Part shown: positions 8,423 to 16,507 of the stretch, in pieces
Position numbering within the stretch: position 1 is the first letter of the stretch
Layout: each line of letters begins with the position of its first letter
Assembly: GCF_016907085.1 (NCBI RefSeq)
Contig: NZ_JAFBBJ010000001.1
Location: 248,001 to 312,000 of the forward strand
DNA: 64,000 bases
Source: Clavibacter michiganensis
Lineage (GTDB): Bacteria > Actinomycetota > Actinomycetes > Actinomycetales > Microbacteriaceae
Reading direction: 5' to 3'
The notes under the pieces: generated by a model
Told to the model about the DNA's origin: nothing
The model's database searches: none
The model's input: the letters and a program-made list of their open reading frames with translations, nothing else
Program-made: the position numbers and the translations under genes

Positions 8423-8428
8423 TACGAT
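8423..8428 (+). promoter_or_regulatory. -10 element of a leaderless XRE-cupin gene
   Basis: TACGAT, 7 nt before the ATG at 8436, inside the 47-bp divergent intergenic region. Confidence 0.5.
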
Positions 8429-8435
8429 CTTGCCC

Positions 8436-9056
8436 ATGACGCAAGAACCGGATCTCGACGCCCTCGTCCGCCAGCGCATCCGCAGCCTCCGCGAGGCCCG
8501 CGGCTGGTCGCTCGACGTGCTCGCGGCCCGCTGCTTCCTCAGCCCGTCGACGCTCAGCCGCATCGAGACCGGTCATCGGCGCATCGCGCTCGACCAGCTC
8601 GTGCCGATCGCGCAGGCCCTGGAGACGTCGCTCGACGCGCTCATCGAGTCGGGCGACGACGCCGACGTCGTGATCCGGCCGCAGGAGGACGCGCAGGCGG
8701 GGCGCACGACGTGGATCCTGTCCCGCGGCGGGGGCAGCGGATCGGGCCCGTTCGTCGCGAAGATGCGCATGATGCCGACGCGGCCCCTCCCCGTGGACGC
8801 GCTCGGCGTGCATCCCGGCCGCGACTGGTTCACGGTGCTGTCCGGGACGGCGCGCCTGCAGCTGGGGGAGCGGACGATCCTCGTGGCGGAGGGCGACGCG
8901 GCCGAGTTCTCGACGATGGTGCCGCACGGGATCAGCGCGCATCGCAGGGTCACGGAGATCCTCACGATCCTCGACCGCGACGGGCAGCGGGCGCACCTGC
9001 GGACGACGGGCACGGGGCCCGCCGGGCACGCGGCAGACGACGGGACGGAGGGCTAG
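8436..9056 (+). CDS. XRE-family regulator with C-terminal cupin domain
   Basis: 206 residues. An N-terminal helix-turn-helix (about 12-66, with LSPSTLSRIETGHRRI) is followed by a cupin barrel (about 105-180, with HPGRDWFTVLSGTARLQLGE and VPHGISAH). This domain order is that of PuuR-like regulators, which sense a small molecule in the cupin. The gene is divergent from a methyltransferase and may regulate it. The stop TAG shares the four bases CTAG with the stop of the convergent PASTA-protein gene. Confidence 0.88.
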   Translation: MTQEPDLDALVRQRIRSLREARGWSLDVLAARCFLSPSTLSRIETGHRRIALDQLVPIAQALETSLDALIESGDDADVVIRPQEDAQAGRTTWILSRGGGSGSGPFVAKMRMMPTRPLPVDALGVHPGRDWFTVLSGTARLQLGERTILVAEGDAAEFSTMVPHGISAHRRVTEILTILDRDGQRAHLRTTGTGPAGHAADDGTEG

Positions 9057-10549
9057 CCCTCGGCCGGCGGGGTCTCGGGCACGGGCTCGACGGGCGTCTC
9101 GGGCTCCGGCGGGGTCGTCGGCTCGGGGGGATCGACCGGGGGCACCGTCGGCTCGACCGGCGGATCCACGGGCGGGTCCACCGGCGTGGGCGTCGTCGGG
9201 TCGGGCGTGGGGACCGTGGGCGGGTCGGTCGTCGGCTGGGGCTCGGGATCCGCCGGCGAGGTCGGGTCGGGCTGCGACGGCGAGCCGCCGCCGGTACCGG
9301 GGTTCGACGTCCCGGGATCCGTGCCGCCGCCGCCGTTGCCGCCACCGCCGCCGGTGCCGGGGTTGAAGGTCCCCGTGCCCGGCCGCGTGCCGGGTCGCGA
9401 GGGCACGTCCGGCGCCTTCGGCACGACGGGAAGCGCGATGCGGTCCGGGGCGGGGGTGGCGAGCGTGAGGGTCACGACCGTGCCGGGCGCGACGCGCGTG
9501 CCGGCGGCTGGATCCTGGCTCGCGACGATGCCCACGTCCTGGCGCACGAACGCGCCGCCGCCTCCGCTGCTGCCGGCGAAGGCGATGCCGAAGCCCGCCG
9601 CGGCGAGCGTGTCGCCCGCGTCGGCCCCGCTCATGCGCGTCACGTCGACCATCTCGACCAGGCCGTCGGCCGAGATCGGGAGCGGGTTGGCCGGATCCGT
9701 CGCGTTCGGCACCGGGCGGGAGTCCGAGATCTCGATGGTGTCGGGGTCGGCCACATCGTCGCTCGGCGTCGGCAGCGTGGAGGCGACCGCGCCGCCCGCG
9801 ATGAGCACGAGGGCCAAGCCGGCCGCGGCGCCGCCGGCGGCGCGCGTGCGGATGCCGGGGATCCAGGCGGCGCCGCTGCGGACCAGCGGGATGAGCCCCG
9901 CGATGAGGGCGACGACGCCGAGCGCGATGAGGAGGCCGGGGAGCCCGGCGATGACGGCGGCGGCGACGACGAGCACCGCGGCGACCGCGAGCGCGGCCCA
10001 CGGCCACGTGCTCCGGCCGCGGAGAGCCGGCGCGGTGGTGGCGGCACGCGGGGTCGGGGCGGAGGCGGCGCTCGTGGCGGGACGCGGCGGCGCGAAGCTG
10101 CCGGCCACGGACGAGGTGCGGGGCGCGGGGACGTCGAGGGGCGCGCCGGTCGGCGGTGCCGTGGGCAGACCGGTGGGAGGGGTGGCGGGCGCGCCGGTCG
10201 GCGGCGCCATCGCGTAGCCCGCGGGCGGCGCGACGGGCGCACCCGTGGGCGGCGCCAGCGGCGCACCGACGGGCGGGGCCTCCACCGACGCGTCGACGGC
10301 GGATCCGACGGGCGGGGCGAGCGGCGCGGCGCCGGGCGCGTAGTCCTCGGGCAGCGGCGACTCGGAGATCAGCTTGGGCTCGGGCGTCGAGGACGCGCGG
10401 CCCGGGAAAACGCGGCGGCTGGAGACGAGCGACGTCCAGCGGGCGCCGTCCCAGAAGCGCTGGTTGCCTTCGCCGTCGCCGAACCAGCCGGGCTCGTCGG
10501 ACGACGGGGTGACCGACGTCGGGGAGGCGGGCGGCGGGGTCGACGACAT
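9053..10549 (-). CDS. DUF2510/PASTA-like envelope protein with Pro-rich tail
   Basis: 498 residues. Order: an N-terminal DUF2510 motif (PGWFGDGEGNQRFWDGARWT, about 20-39), a Pro/Ala-rich linker with repeated PPTGAP units, about three membrane helices (185-260), one PASTA-like beta-lactam-sensor repeat (about 300-365, ending TRVAPGTVVTLTLA), and a long Pro/Thr/Glu-rich C-terminus with glycine runs. DUF2510 usually marks actinobacterial membrane proteins. PASTA repeats bind peptidoglycan fragments in Stk kinases, but no kinase domain is present. The tail would extend through the wall. RBS GAGGAG precedes the ATG. The specific role is unknown. Confidence 0.8.
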   Translation of the reverse strand: MSSTPPPASPTSVTPSSDEPGWFGDGEGNQRFWDGARWTSLVSSRRVFPGRASSTPEPKLISESPLPEDYAPGAAPLAPPVGSAVDASVEAPPVGAPLAPPTGAPVAPPAGYAMAPPTGAPATPPTGLPTAPPTGAPLDVPAPRTSSVAGSFAPPRPATSAASAPTPRAATTAPALRGRSTWPWAALAVAAVLVVAAAVIAGLPGLLIALGVVALIAGLIPLVRSGAAWIPGIRTRAAGGAAAGLALVLIAGGAVASTLPTPSDDVADPDTIEISDSRPVPNATDPANPLPISADGLVEMVDVTRMSGADAGDTLAAAGFGIAFAGSSGGGGAFVRQDVGIVASQDPAAGTRVAPGTVVTLTLATPAPDRIALPVVPKAPDVPSRPGTRPGTGTFNPGTGGGGGNGGGGTDPGTSNPGTGGGSPSQPDPTSPADPEPQPTTDPPTVPTPDPTTPTPVDPPVDPPVEPTVPPVDPPEPTTPPEPETPVEPVPETPPAEG

Positions 10550-10641
10550 GGTGCTCCTCAAGAGAGCGTTCCCCAGGTGGGGGAACTGCTCCTCCGCCCA
10601 GATTAGGCGGCGCTCGGGCCGGCCGGGAAGCCCGGGCGTGT

Positions 10642-10658
10642 CGCGGGGCGGCCCCGCG
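10642..10658 (-). terminator. Hairpin after the small ORF
   Basis: Perfect 7-bp stem CGCGGGG / CCCCGCG with a CGG loop, 10 bp past the stop of the 61-residue ORF. Confidence 0.45.
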
Positions 10659-10667
10659 CACCCCCAA

Positions 10668-10853
10668 TCAGGGGCGCGGCGACGGCGGGACGAGGTCGAC
10701 CGCGAGGCTGCGGGTGCCCGCGTGACGGAAGCCGTCGGCGCCGTCATCGCTGCCGGCGAAGGCGATGCAGGCGGGATCACCCGGGCGCGGGGCGCTGTCG
10801 ACGGCCGCGACGGGTCGGACGGGGGCGGTGGTGGGGGAGACGGACACGGGCAC
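10668..10853 (-). CDS. Possible small protein, 61 aa
   Basis: A GTG start at 10853 is preceded by AGGAGG at ideal distance (6 nt), and a terminator-like hairpin follows the stop. Those two signals make it more than a chance ORF. The protein is Pro/Ala-rich at both ends with a middle PACIAFAGSDDGADGF and one Cys. There is no signal peptide or known motif. It could also be a decayed gene remnant. Confidence 0.4.
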   Translation of the reverse strand: MPVSVSPTTAPVRPVAAVDSAPRPGDPACIAFAGSDDGADGFRHAGTRSLAVDLVPPSPRP

Positions 10854-10975
10854 GGGATCCTCCTGATCGCACCGCGCGGGCGGCGGTGCACCCAGGCTCG
10901 CGGAGCGGCCGCATGCGCGCGTCCTCCTCGGGGCCCGCGCGCCTCGTCCCGAGGGGGGAGACGCGGGGCCGGAGC

Positions 10976-11065
10976 GGGCAGCCGCTCAGCGCGCAGCTGC
11001 TCAGCGCGCAGCTGCTCAGCGCGCAGCTGCTCAGCGGGCAGCCGCTCAGCGCGCAGCTGCTCAGC
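10976..11065. repeat. 15-bp tandem repeat, six units (VNTR-like)
   Basis: Six head-to-tail 15-bp units: four identical GCGCAGCTGCTCAGC and two variants GGGCAGCCGCTCAGC (units 1 and 5). On the minus strand each unit carries TGA, and the last unit contains the stop codon of the antiporter gene (11061-11063). CAGCTG within each unit is palindromic. Copy number is likely to vary between strains. The 207 bp between the antiporter and the small ORF hold nothing else recognisable. Confidence 0.95.
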
Positions 11066-12590
11066 GCGCGTCGTCCGCCTCGCGCCGGCCGAGCGCCACG
11101 TCCTCCGCGTCGATCATGCCGAGCACGGCGCGCACGGCGATCTCCGGGTAGCGCCCCTCGCGCCGGGCGGCGAGGACGGCGACCCGCTCGGCGTCGATCA
11201 TGCGGCGTCGCACCCGATCGTGCGCGAGGCGCTCGGTCGTGGTCTCCGGCAGGGCGTCGTCGCCCGGTCCGTCGTCGGCGCCGTCCTCGCGCATCGCCAC
11301 GGCCCGCGCCGCGAGGCCCGCCGCGCGCGCCTCGTCGAGGAGGCGGTCGCGGTCGGATCGCTCCTGGTCGTCGGCGGAGTGACCGAGCTTCAGGCGGCGG
11401 ATGATCGCGGGCAGCGCGAGGCCGCCCAGGAGCGTGCCCGCCACCATCACGAACGCGAGGAACTGCAGCAGCTCCCGCTCCGGCGTCTCGGCGGGCAGCA
11501 GGAACGCGGCGGCGAGGGTCACGACGCCGCGGACCCCGGCGGACGACACGGCGGTCACGGTCCGCCAGGTCCAGGTGCGCGCCCGCAGTCGCGCCGGCCC
11601 GTGGTCGAACAGCACCTTCGCGAGCGCCACCGAGACGAAGCGCGCGGCGGTCAGCACCGCGAGCAGCAGGATCGAGAGGCCGGCGATCTGCCAGCCGTCG
11701 AGGCTCGACTCCGGGAGATCCCGCACGATGCCCGCGAGGCTCAGACCGATGAGGAGGAAGACCGCGTTCTCGAGCAGGAACTGGATCGTGCGCCAGTTCA
11801 CCGACTCCGCGATGCGCGCCTCGGGCGACTGGATCAGCGGCGAGCGGTACCCGAGCACGAGGCCGGCGGCGACCACCGCCAGCACCCCGGATCCGCCGAG
11901 CTCCTGGGCCGGGATGAACGCGACGTAGGGGATCGCGAGCGAGAGGCTCGTGTCGAGCACGGCGGACCGGAGGAAGCGGCGCACCGCGGAGAAGAGGAAC
12001 GCGACCGCGAGGCCGATGGCGACGCCCAGCAGCACGGCCACGAGGAAGCCGCCCGCGACGTCGACCGGATGCACGATCCCCACGATCGCGGCGATCGCCG
12101 TGTTGAGGGCGACCAGCGCGGTCGCGTCGTTGAGCAGGCTCTCGGTCTCGAGGATCGACATCACGCGGCGGGGGAGCTTCACGCGACCCGCGACGGCCGA
12201 GACGGCGACCGCGTCCGTCGGCGCGACGACGGCGCCGAGGGCGAGCGCCGCCGCGAGCCCGACCGCCGGCACGAGCGCCCACAGCGTCAGCCCGAACACG
12301 ACGAGCGTGACCACGACGACGCCCACGGAGAGCACCACGATGCTGTCCCGCCGGGCGCGGATGTCGGCGAGCGGCGTGCGGATCGCGGCCGCGAACAGCA
12401 GCGGCGGCAGCAGCCCGTAGAGCACGGCGTCCGGCTCGATCACGAGCTGCGGCACGCCCGGCACGAACGACAGCGCCGCCCCGACCGCGACCAGCGCCAC
12501 GGGCGCCGACCAGCCCGCGCGCCCGGCGAGCCCGGAGACCGCGACGGTGACGACGACGAAGGAGACGACCCAGGCGATGATCTCGGGCAT
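11061..12590 (-). CDS. Na+/H+ antiporter, CPA1/NhaP type
   Basis: 509 residues with about 12 membrane helices over residues 1-410 and a charged cytoplasmic tail of about 100 residues. Family motifs: PLLFAAA (64-70), VAPTDAVAVSAV (122-133) and ETESLLNDATALV (148-160), whose Asn154-Asp155 pair is the ion-binding ND of CPA1 antiporters. It exchanges protons for Na+ (or K+) across the membrane, for pH and salt homeostasis. The 3' end runs into the 15-bp tandem repeat. Monocistronic or loosely linked to the upstream hydrolase pair (70 bp gap). Confidence 0.92.
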   Translation of the reverse strand: MPEIIAWVVSFVVVTVAVSGLAGRAGWSAPVALVAVGAALSFVPGVPQLVIEPDAVLYGLLPPLLFAAAIRTPLADIRARRDSIVVLSVGVVVVTLVVFGLTLWALVPAVGLAAALALGAVVAPTDAVAVSAVAGRVKLPRRVMSILETESLLNDATALVALNTAIAAIVGIVHPVDVAGGFLVAVLLGVAIGLAVAFLFSAVRRFLRSAVLDTSLSLAIPYVAFIPAQELGGSGVLAVVAAGLVLGYRSPLIQSPEARIAESVNWRTIQFLLENAVFLLIGLSLAGIVRDLPESSLDGWQIAGLSILLLAVLTAARFVSVALAKVLFDHGPARLRARTWTWRTVTAVSSAGVRGVVTLAAAFLLPAETPERELLQFLAFVMVAGTLLGGLALPAIIRRLKLGHSADDQERSDRDRLLDEARAAGLAARAVAMREDGADDGPGDDALPETTTERLAHDRVRRRMIDAERVAVLAARREGRYPEIAVRAVLGMIDAEDVALGRREADDAR

Positions 12591-12660
12591 GCGCGGCTTC
12601 CGGTGGAGGGCGGGATGGTGCGGGCGGGGATCGGACGAGCGGGTCGGGCCGCGGCGGCGA

Positions 12661-13284
12661 TCAGCCGATGCGGATCCGCGCGCGGGCCGCGTCGAGGTCG
12701 CGCGCGTCGAGCCCGTGCCCGCCCGGCCGCACGTGGGAGGAGACGTCGGCGCCGCGGTCCAGCGCTTCGCGCACCGTCCGCTCCACGTCGACGAGCGGCG
12801 CCATGGCGTCGGCGTCGCCGTTGAGCAGCGTGATCCGCGTGCCCGCAAGGTCGTCGGCCGGGGCCCGGTCGCCGAGCGGCCAGCGCGCGGAGAACGCGAC
12901 GGTCGCGGGCAGCGCGGACGGGTGCAGCAGCGTGGTCGCCAGCGCCATGTTCGCCCCGTTCGAGAACCCGACAGCGAGGATCTCCCGGTCCCCCAGAGCG
13001 TAGGCCGACCGGGCCTCGGCGACCAGGTCGGCGAGCTCGGCGGCGCGCGCGACCACGTCGTCGACGTCGAAGACGCCCTCCGCGTGCCGGCGGAACCAGC
13101 GGGCCGCGGACCCCTCGCGCACGCTCCCGCGCGGCGCCAGCACCGGCTGCCCGGGCGCGAGCAGACGCGCGAGCTCGAGGCCCTGCCGCTCGTCGGCGCC
13201 CGTGCCGTGGAGGCCGAGGATCACGGGCCCGGTGTCGGCGCCCGGCTGGAAGACGTGGGGCGTCGCGTCGAGGAGCGCGCTCAC
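12661..13284 (-). CDS. Alpha/beta hydrolase, MhqD/phospholipase-carboxylesterase type
   Basis: 207 residues. Motifs: LGLHGTGADE (23-32), nucleophile elbow GFSNGA with Ser108, Asp157 in NGDADAMAP, and His190 in RPGGHGL. This is the layout of the carboxylesterase/phospholipase 2 group such as Bacillus MhqD. The GTG at 13284 overlaps the stop of the upstream ring-cleaving dioxygenase by 4 bp (GTGA), reproducing the MhqO-MhqD pairing known from quinone and catechol detoxification. Cytosolic; exact substrate inferred only from context. Confidence 0.82.
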   Translation of the reverse strand: MSALLDATPHVFQPGADTGPVILGLHGTGADERQGLELARLLAPGQPVLAPRGSVREGSAARWFRRHAEGVFDVDDVVARAAELADLVAEARSAYALGDREILAVGFSNGANMALATTLLHPSALPATVAFSARWPLGDRAPADDLAGTRITLLNGDADAMAPLVDVERTVREALDRGADVSSHVRPGGHGLDARDLDAARARIRIG

Positions 13285-14258
13285 GCGGCGGATCCGTCGG
13301 CCGGCGCGGCCTCCTCGTCGGGCAGGCGCAGCGGCGGCACCGCGGCCTCGATGTCCGCGCGGCTGGGCTCCAGCCACGGCGGGAGCCGGAGGCTGCGGCC
13401 GAGCTCGAGCAGCGGCTCGTCGATGTCGAAGCCGGGGGTGTCCGTCGCGATCTCGAACAGCACGCCGCCCGGCTCGCGGAAGTAGATGGAGGTGAAGTAC
13501 TGCCGATCGAGGATCTGCGTCACCTGGTGCCCGCGATCCACCAGCTCGTCGCGCCACGCCTGCTGCTCGACGCGGCCGGGCACGCGGAACGCCACGTGGT
13601 GCACGGTGCCGCCGGCGGTGAGGCCCTGCTGCGCGCCAGGGTCCGCGACGAGGTCGACGATCGCGCCGGGCCCGCCGTCGCCCGCGGCGAAGCGGAACCG
13701 GCCGTCGCGCTCGTCCACGAGCCGGAGCCCGAGGTCGTCGGTGAGGACGGACGCCGTGCCCGCGGGATCCCGCACGGTGAGCACCGAGGAGTGCTGGCCG
13801 CGGATCGCGTGCTCGGCGGGGACGTCGGCCGAGTCCCACGGCGCGCGCGGGTCGACGACGGAGGACGCGACGAGGTCGATCTGGAGGCCGTCGGGGTCGC
13901 GGAGCGAGAGGCGCTCCTCCTCGGATCCGGTCGACGAGATCGACGAGGCGATGCCGACCTGGCGCAGGTGCTCGGCCCACCAGCCGAGGCTGCCGGCGGG
14001 GACGGAGAACGCGGTGGTCGTGGACTGCCCCGCGCCCACACGGCCCGCGGGCACGCCCTTCCACGGGAAGAAGGTGAGGAGGGATCCGGGTCGGCCCTCC
14101 GTGTCGCCGTAGTAGAGGTGGTAGCTGCCGGGGCTGTCGAAGTTGACGGTGCGCTTGACGAGCCGGAGGCCCATCGCGCGCACGTAGAAGTCGACGTTCC
14201 GCTGCGGGTCGCCGCCGATGGCGGTCACGTGATGCAGTCCCTGGGTGCTGGCGGTCAT
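13281..14258 (-). CDS. Ring-cleaving dioxygenase, VOC family (MhqO-like)
   Basis: 325 residues with two vicinal-oxygen-chelate domains. Metal ligands are visible as His in GLHHVTAIGG (residues 8-15), His in GTVHHVAFRVPG near 215, and Glu in GVLFEIATDTPGFD near 265. The family (glyoxalase/bleomycin resistance, hydroquinone-specific dioxygenase group) opens aromatic rings using Fe(II). It leads a two-gene operon with the hydrolase. RBS AAGGAG precedes the ATG. No MarR-type regulator (MhqR) is adjacent. Confidence 0.85.
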   Translation of the reverse strand: MTASTQGLHHVTAIGGDPQRNVDFYVRAMGLRLVKRTVNFDSPGSYHLYYGDTEGRPGSLLTFFPWKGVPAGRVGAGQSTTTAFSVPAGSLGWWAEHLRQVGIASSISSTGSEEERLSLRDPDGLQIDLVASSVVDPRAPWDSADVPAEHAIRGQHSSVLTVRDPAGTASVLTDDLGLRLVDERDGRFRFAAGDGGPGAIVDLVADPGAQQGLTAGGTVHHVAFRVPGRVEQQAWRDELVDRGHQVTQILDRQYFTSIYFREPGGVLFEIATDTPGFDIDEPLLELGRSLRLPPWLEPSRADIEAAVPPLRLPDEEAAPADGSAA

Positions 14259-14332
14259 GAGGCGCTCCTTCCGCGCGGCCCGGTCGGGCCATGTCCATGC
14301 AAACGCATGGGACGGCGGATCATTCCCGCCCG

Positions 14333-14338
14333 TAGCCT
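14333..14338 (+). promoter_or_regulatory. -10 hexamer TAGCCT upstream of a membrane protein gene
   Basis: TAGCCT 19 nt before the ATG at 14358, with GAGGGGG between as the ribosome binding site, so this transcript has a short leader. Confidence 0.4.
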
Positions 14339-14357
14339 GATCCACGAGGGGGACGCC

Positions 14358-15485
14358 ATGGACCTGCGCTGGCTGAGCGCGCCCGACGACGAGGTCGCGG
14401 AGGCGATGCGGACCGTGCGCACCAGCGCCCGGCCGTCGTGGGTGCCGTCGCGCCGCAAGGTGCTCGCGCACGTCAACGACTCGCTGATCCTCTGGTATGT
14501 CTGCATCGTCCTCATGTACTTCGGCATCGTCACCGACGGCGCGGGGGACGGCACGGTCACGCCCGCGACGATCGCGGGGCTCGCGGGAGCCGCCGTGGTC
14601 CTCGCCGTCTCGATCCTCGGATCCCGCCTCCTGCACGCCTGGGCGGCACGTCCGCCGTCGCCGCGCGCCCGCGGACGGGAGTGGCGCCAGCACCTCACCG
14701 CGCTCGCCAACGGGTTCGCGCCGCAGCCGAGCGGCGGCCGCACCTTCCGCGCGCTCATCACCGAGGACGCGGGCGGCGTGCTCGTCGTCCCGCGCTTCCG
14801 CGCCGCGGGCGTGGAGTTCGGCAACGTCGTCCGGAAGCGCGCCCGCCGCACCGGCTGGAGCTACGTGGCGGTGACGCTCCCCGTGCCGCTGCCGCACCTG
14901 CTGCTCGACGCCACCGCGAACGACGCGCGCGGCGGCGACCTCCCGGCGAGCGTGCGCAGGGGGCAGCGCCTCTCCCTCGAGGGCGACTTCGACCGGCACT
15001 TCCGCCTCTTCGCGCCCGCGGAGTACGAGCGCGACGCGCTCTACCTGCTCACGCCCGACGTCATGGCGGCGCTCGTCGACGACGCGGCGGACTTCGACGT
15101 CGAGATGGTCGACAGCACGCTCGTGTTCTTCCGCCGCGAGCTCGCCGACTTCGCCGAGGCGGGGCCATGGGAGGCGGCCGGGCGGATCCTCGACGGCGTC
15201 GCCGCGCGCATCCGGCGACGCGCGGTCCGGTACCGCGACGAGCGCGTGCTGCTCGGCGACGGAGGGCGGGCCGCGCCGCTGCGCGCGGACCTGGACGAGC
15301 AGGAGCCGGATCCCCGCGCCCCGCGCATCGCCGCCGACGGCCGTCGCCTCGACGTCCGCGACCGCCGCACCGGCTGCCTCGGCGCCCTCGGCTGGTTCGC
15401 GTGGATCGCGTTCCGCGCCTCGCTGATCTTCGTGCCCGCGGTCTTCGCGATCGCGGGCTTCATGTCGATCGTCGACGGGCGCTGA
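14358..15485 (+). CDS. Membrane-anchored protein of unknown function
   Basis: 375 residues. Two helices near the N-terminus (about 43-60 and 71-88) and one at the C-terminus (about 350-370) flank a soluble domain of about 260 residues. The soluble part has AGVEFGNVVRKRARRTGWSY and repeated phrases of the form LDATANDARGG, reminiscent of DUF3137-like proteins, but I cannot assign it. It is divergent from the dioxygenase operon. No catalytic motif was found. Confidence 0.75.
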   Translation: MDLRWLSAPDDEVAEAMRTVRTSARPSWVPSRRKVLAHVNDSLILWYVCIVLMYFGIVTDGAGDGTVTPATIAGLAGAAVVLAVSILGSRLLHAWAARPPSPRARGREWRQHLTALANGFAPQPSGGRTFRALITEDAGGVLVVPRFRAAGVEFGNVVRKRARRTGWSYVAVTLPVPLPHLLLDATANDARGGDLPASVRRGQRLSLEGDFDRHFRLFAPAEYERDALYLLTPDVMAALVDDAADFDVEMVDSTLVFFRRELADFAEAGPWEAAGRILDGVAARIRRRAVRYRDERVLLGDGGRAAPLRADLDEQEPDPRAPRIAADGRRLDVRDRRTGCLGALGWFAWIAFRASLIFVPAVFAIAGFMSIVDGR

Positions 15486-15585
15486 CCGGCGGGTGGGCCT
15501 CAGCTGGTCGTCGACGCGCGATCCGCCCGGCGCAGCGTCGACGCCGGGGCTTCCCCCGCGGATCCGCAGGGGCCAGCATGAGCGC

Positions 15586-15939
15586 ATGGGACGCATCCTC
15601 GGCATCGGCGGTCTGCTCTTCCGCGCGGACGACCCCGTCGCGCTCACCGCGTGGTACCGGGACGTGCTCGGGCTCGACCTCGACGCGCAGGGCGTGTGGC
15701 AGCAGGAGGCCGGCCCCACCGTCGTCGCGGCCGCAGCGCGCACGGCGCCGCCGTCGCGGGCGCCGGAGCAGCGGCTGATGCTGGACCTCCGCGTGAGCGA
15801 CCTGGACGGCCTCGTCGCGCGCCTCGCCGCGGCCGGCGCGGAGGTCGCGCCCGGCATCGAGGACATGCCCGGCGTCGGACGCTTCTCCTGGGTGACGGAT
15901 CCCGAGGGCTCCCGGATCGAGCTGTGGGAGCCGAGCTGA
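15586..15939 (+). CDS. VOC-family (glyoxalase-like) protein
   Basis: 117 residues, one vicinal-oxygen-chelate domain: DPVALTAWYRDVLGLDLD near the N-terminus and WVTDPEGSRIELWEPS at the end, with a terminal Glu that can bind metal. The usual first His ligand is not visible, so it may be a binding protein rather than an enzyme. CAGCAT lies 6 nt before the ATG. Function unknown beyond the fold. Confidence 0.82.
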   Translation: MGRILGIGGLLFRADDPVALTAWYRDVLGLDLDAQGVWQQEAGPTVVAAAARTAPPSRAPEQRLMLDLRVSDLDGLVARLAAAGAEVAPGIEDMPGVGRFSWVTDPEGSRIELWEPS

Positions 15940-15961
15940 CGGCAGTCCCGTCGCCGCCCGC

Positions 15962-16402
15962 TCAGCCCCCGACGGCCCGCCGCACCAGCTCCGCCACGCG
16001 CTCCTCGTTCGCGGGATCCACCGCGGTCAGCGCGTAGGACGTCGGCCACATGGTGCCCTCGTCGAGGCGCGCCGGATCCTGGAAGCCGAGCGTCGAGTAC
16101 CGGGTGCCGAACTTCGAACCCGGCTGGAAGAACACGACGGGCTTGCCGTCCGCGTCCGCGTAGGCCGGGAAGCCGTACCAGGTCTTGGGGGAGAGGCCCG
16201 GCGCGTGCTCGAGGACGATGCCGTGCAGCCACTCGGCGATCGCCCGCTCCTCGGGCGGCATCGCGGCGAACGCGTCGAGCACGCCCTGCAGCGCGGCGGC
16301 CTGCTTGTCGGCGGCCTTCTGGAGTTTCGCCTCCTCGCGCAGCTCGCGGGCGCGCTGCTTCATCGCGTCGCGCTCGTCCTTCGAGAAACCGCCGTCGGTC
16401 AT
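15962..16402 (-). CDS. DUF1801-type iron-chaperone-fold protein
   Basis: 146 residues. After a charged, coiled-coil-prone N-terminus (SKDERDAMKQRARELREEAK, 7-26) it has the DUF1801 pattern LSPKTWYGFPAYADADGKPVVFF and GTMWPTSYAL. This domain (YdhG/frataxin-like fold) is of uncertain function. RBS GAGGGAG precedes the ATG. It is convergent with the VOC gene. Confidence 0.8.
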   Translation of the reverse strand: MTDGGFSKDERDAMKQRARELREEAKLQKAADKQAAALQGVLDAFAAMPPEERAIAEWLHGIVLEHAPGLSPKTWYGFPAYADADGKPVVFFQPGSKFGTRYSTLGFQDPARLDEGTMWPTSYALTAVDPANEERVAELVRRAVGG

Positions 16403-16495
16403 GTCCGCTCCCTCGCCTGGTGGTGTGACTGGAGCGTGGCAGGCGGCGGGGGAGCCGGCAAGCGCCCCTCGGATCTGCACCCCGGCCGGACGGCG

Positions 16496-16501
16496 TACCG
16501 T
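16496..16501 (+). promoter_or_regulatory. -10 element of a leaderless small gene
   Basis: TACCGT, 6 nt before the ATG at 16508. Confidence 0.5.
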
Positions 16502-16507
16502 CGGACC

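Noticed and set aside
8430..8444. Inverted repeat TTGC-N7-GCAA over the XRE start codon as an operator
   Set aside because: Only 4-bp arms, partly made of the coding start; too weak.
10886..11404. Plus-strand ORF that translates the 15-bp repeat as a pentapeptide repeat
   Set aside because: It runs antisense into the antiporter gene and becomes Arg-rich; no supporting signals.
15510..15542. 8-bp inverted repeat GTCGACGC / GCGTCGAC before the VOC gene
   Set aside because: 17-nt loop and a common palindromic core; likely chance or a weak terminator.
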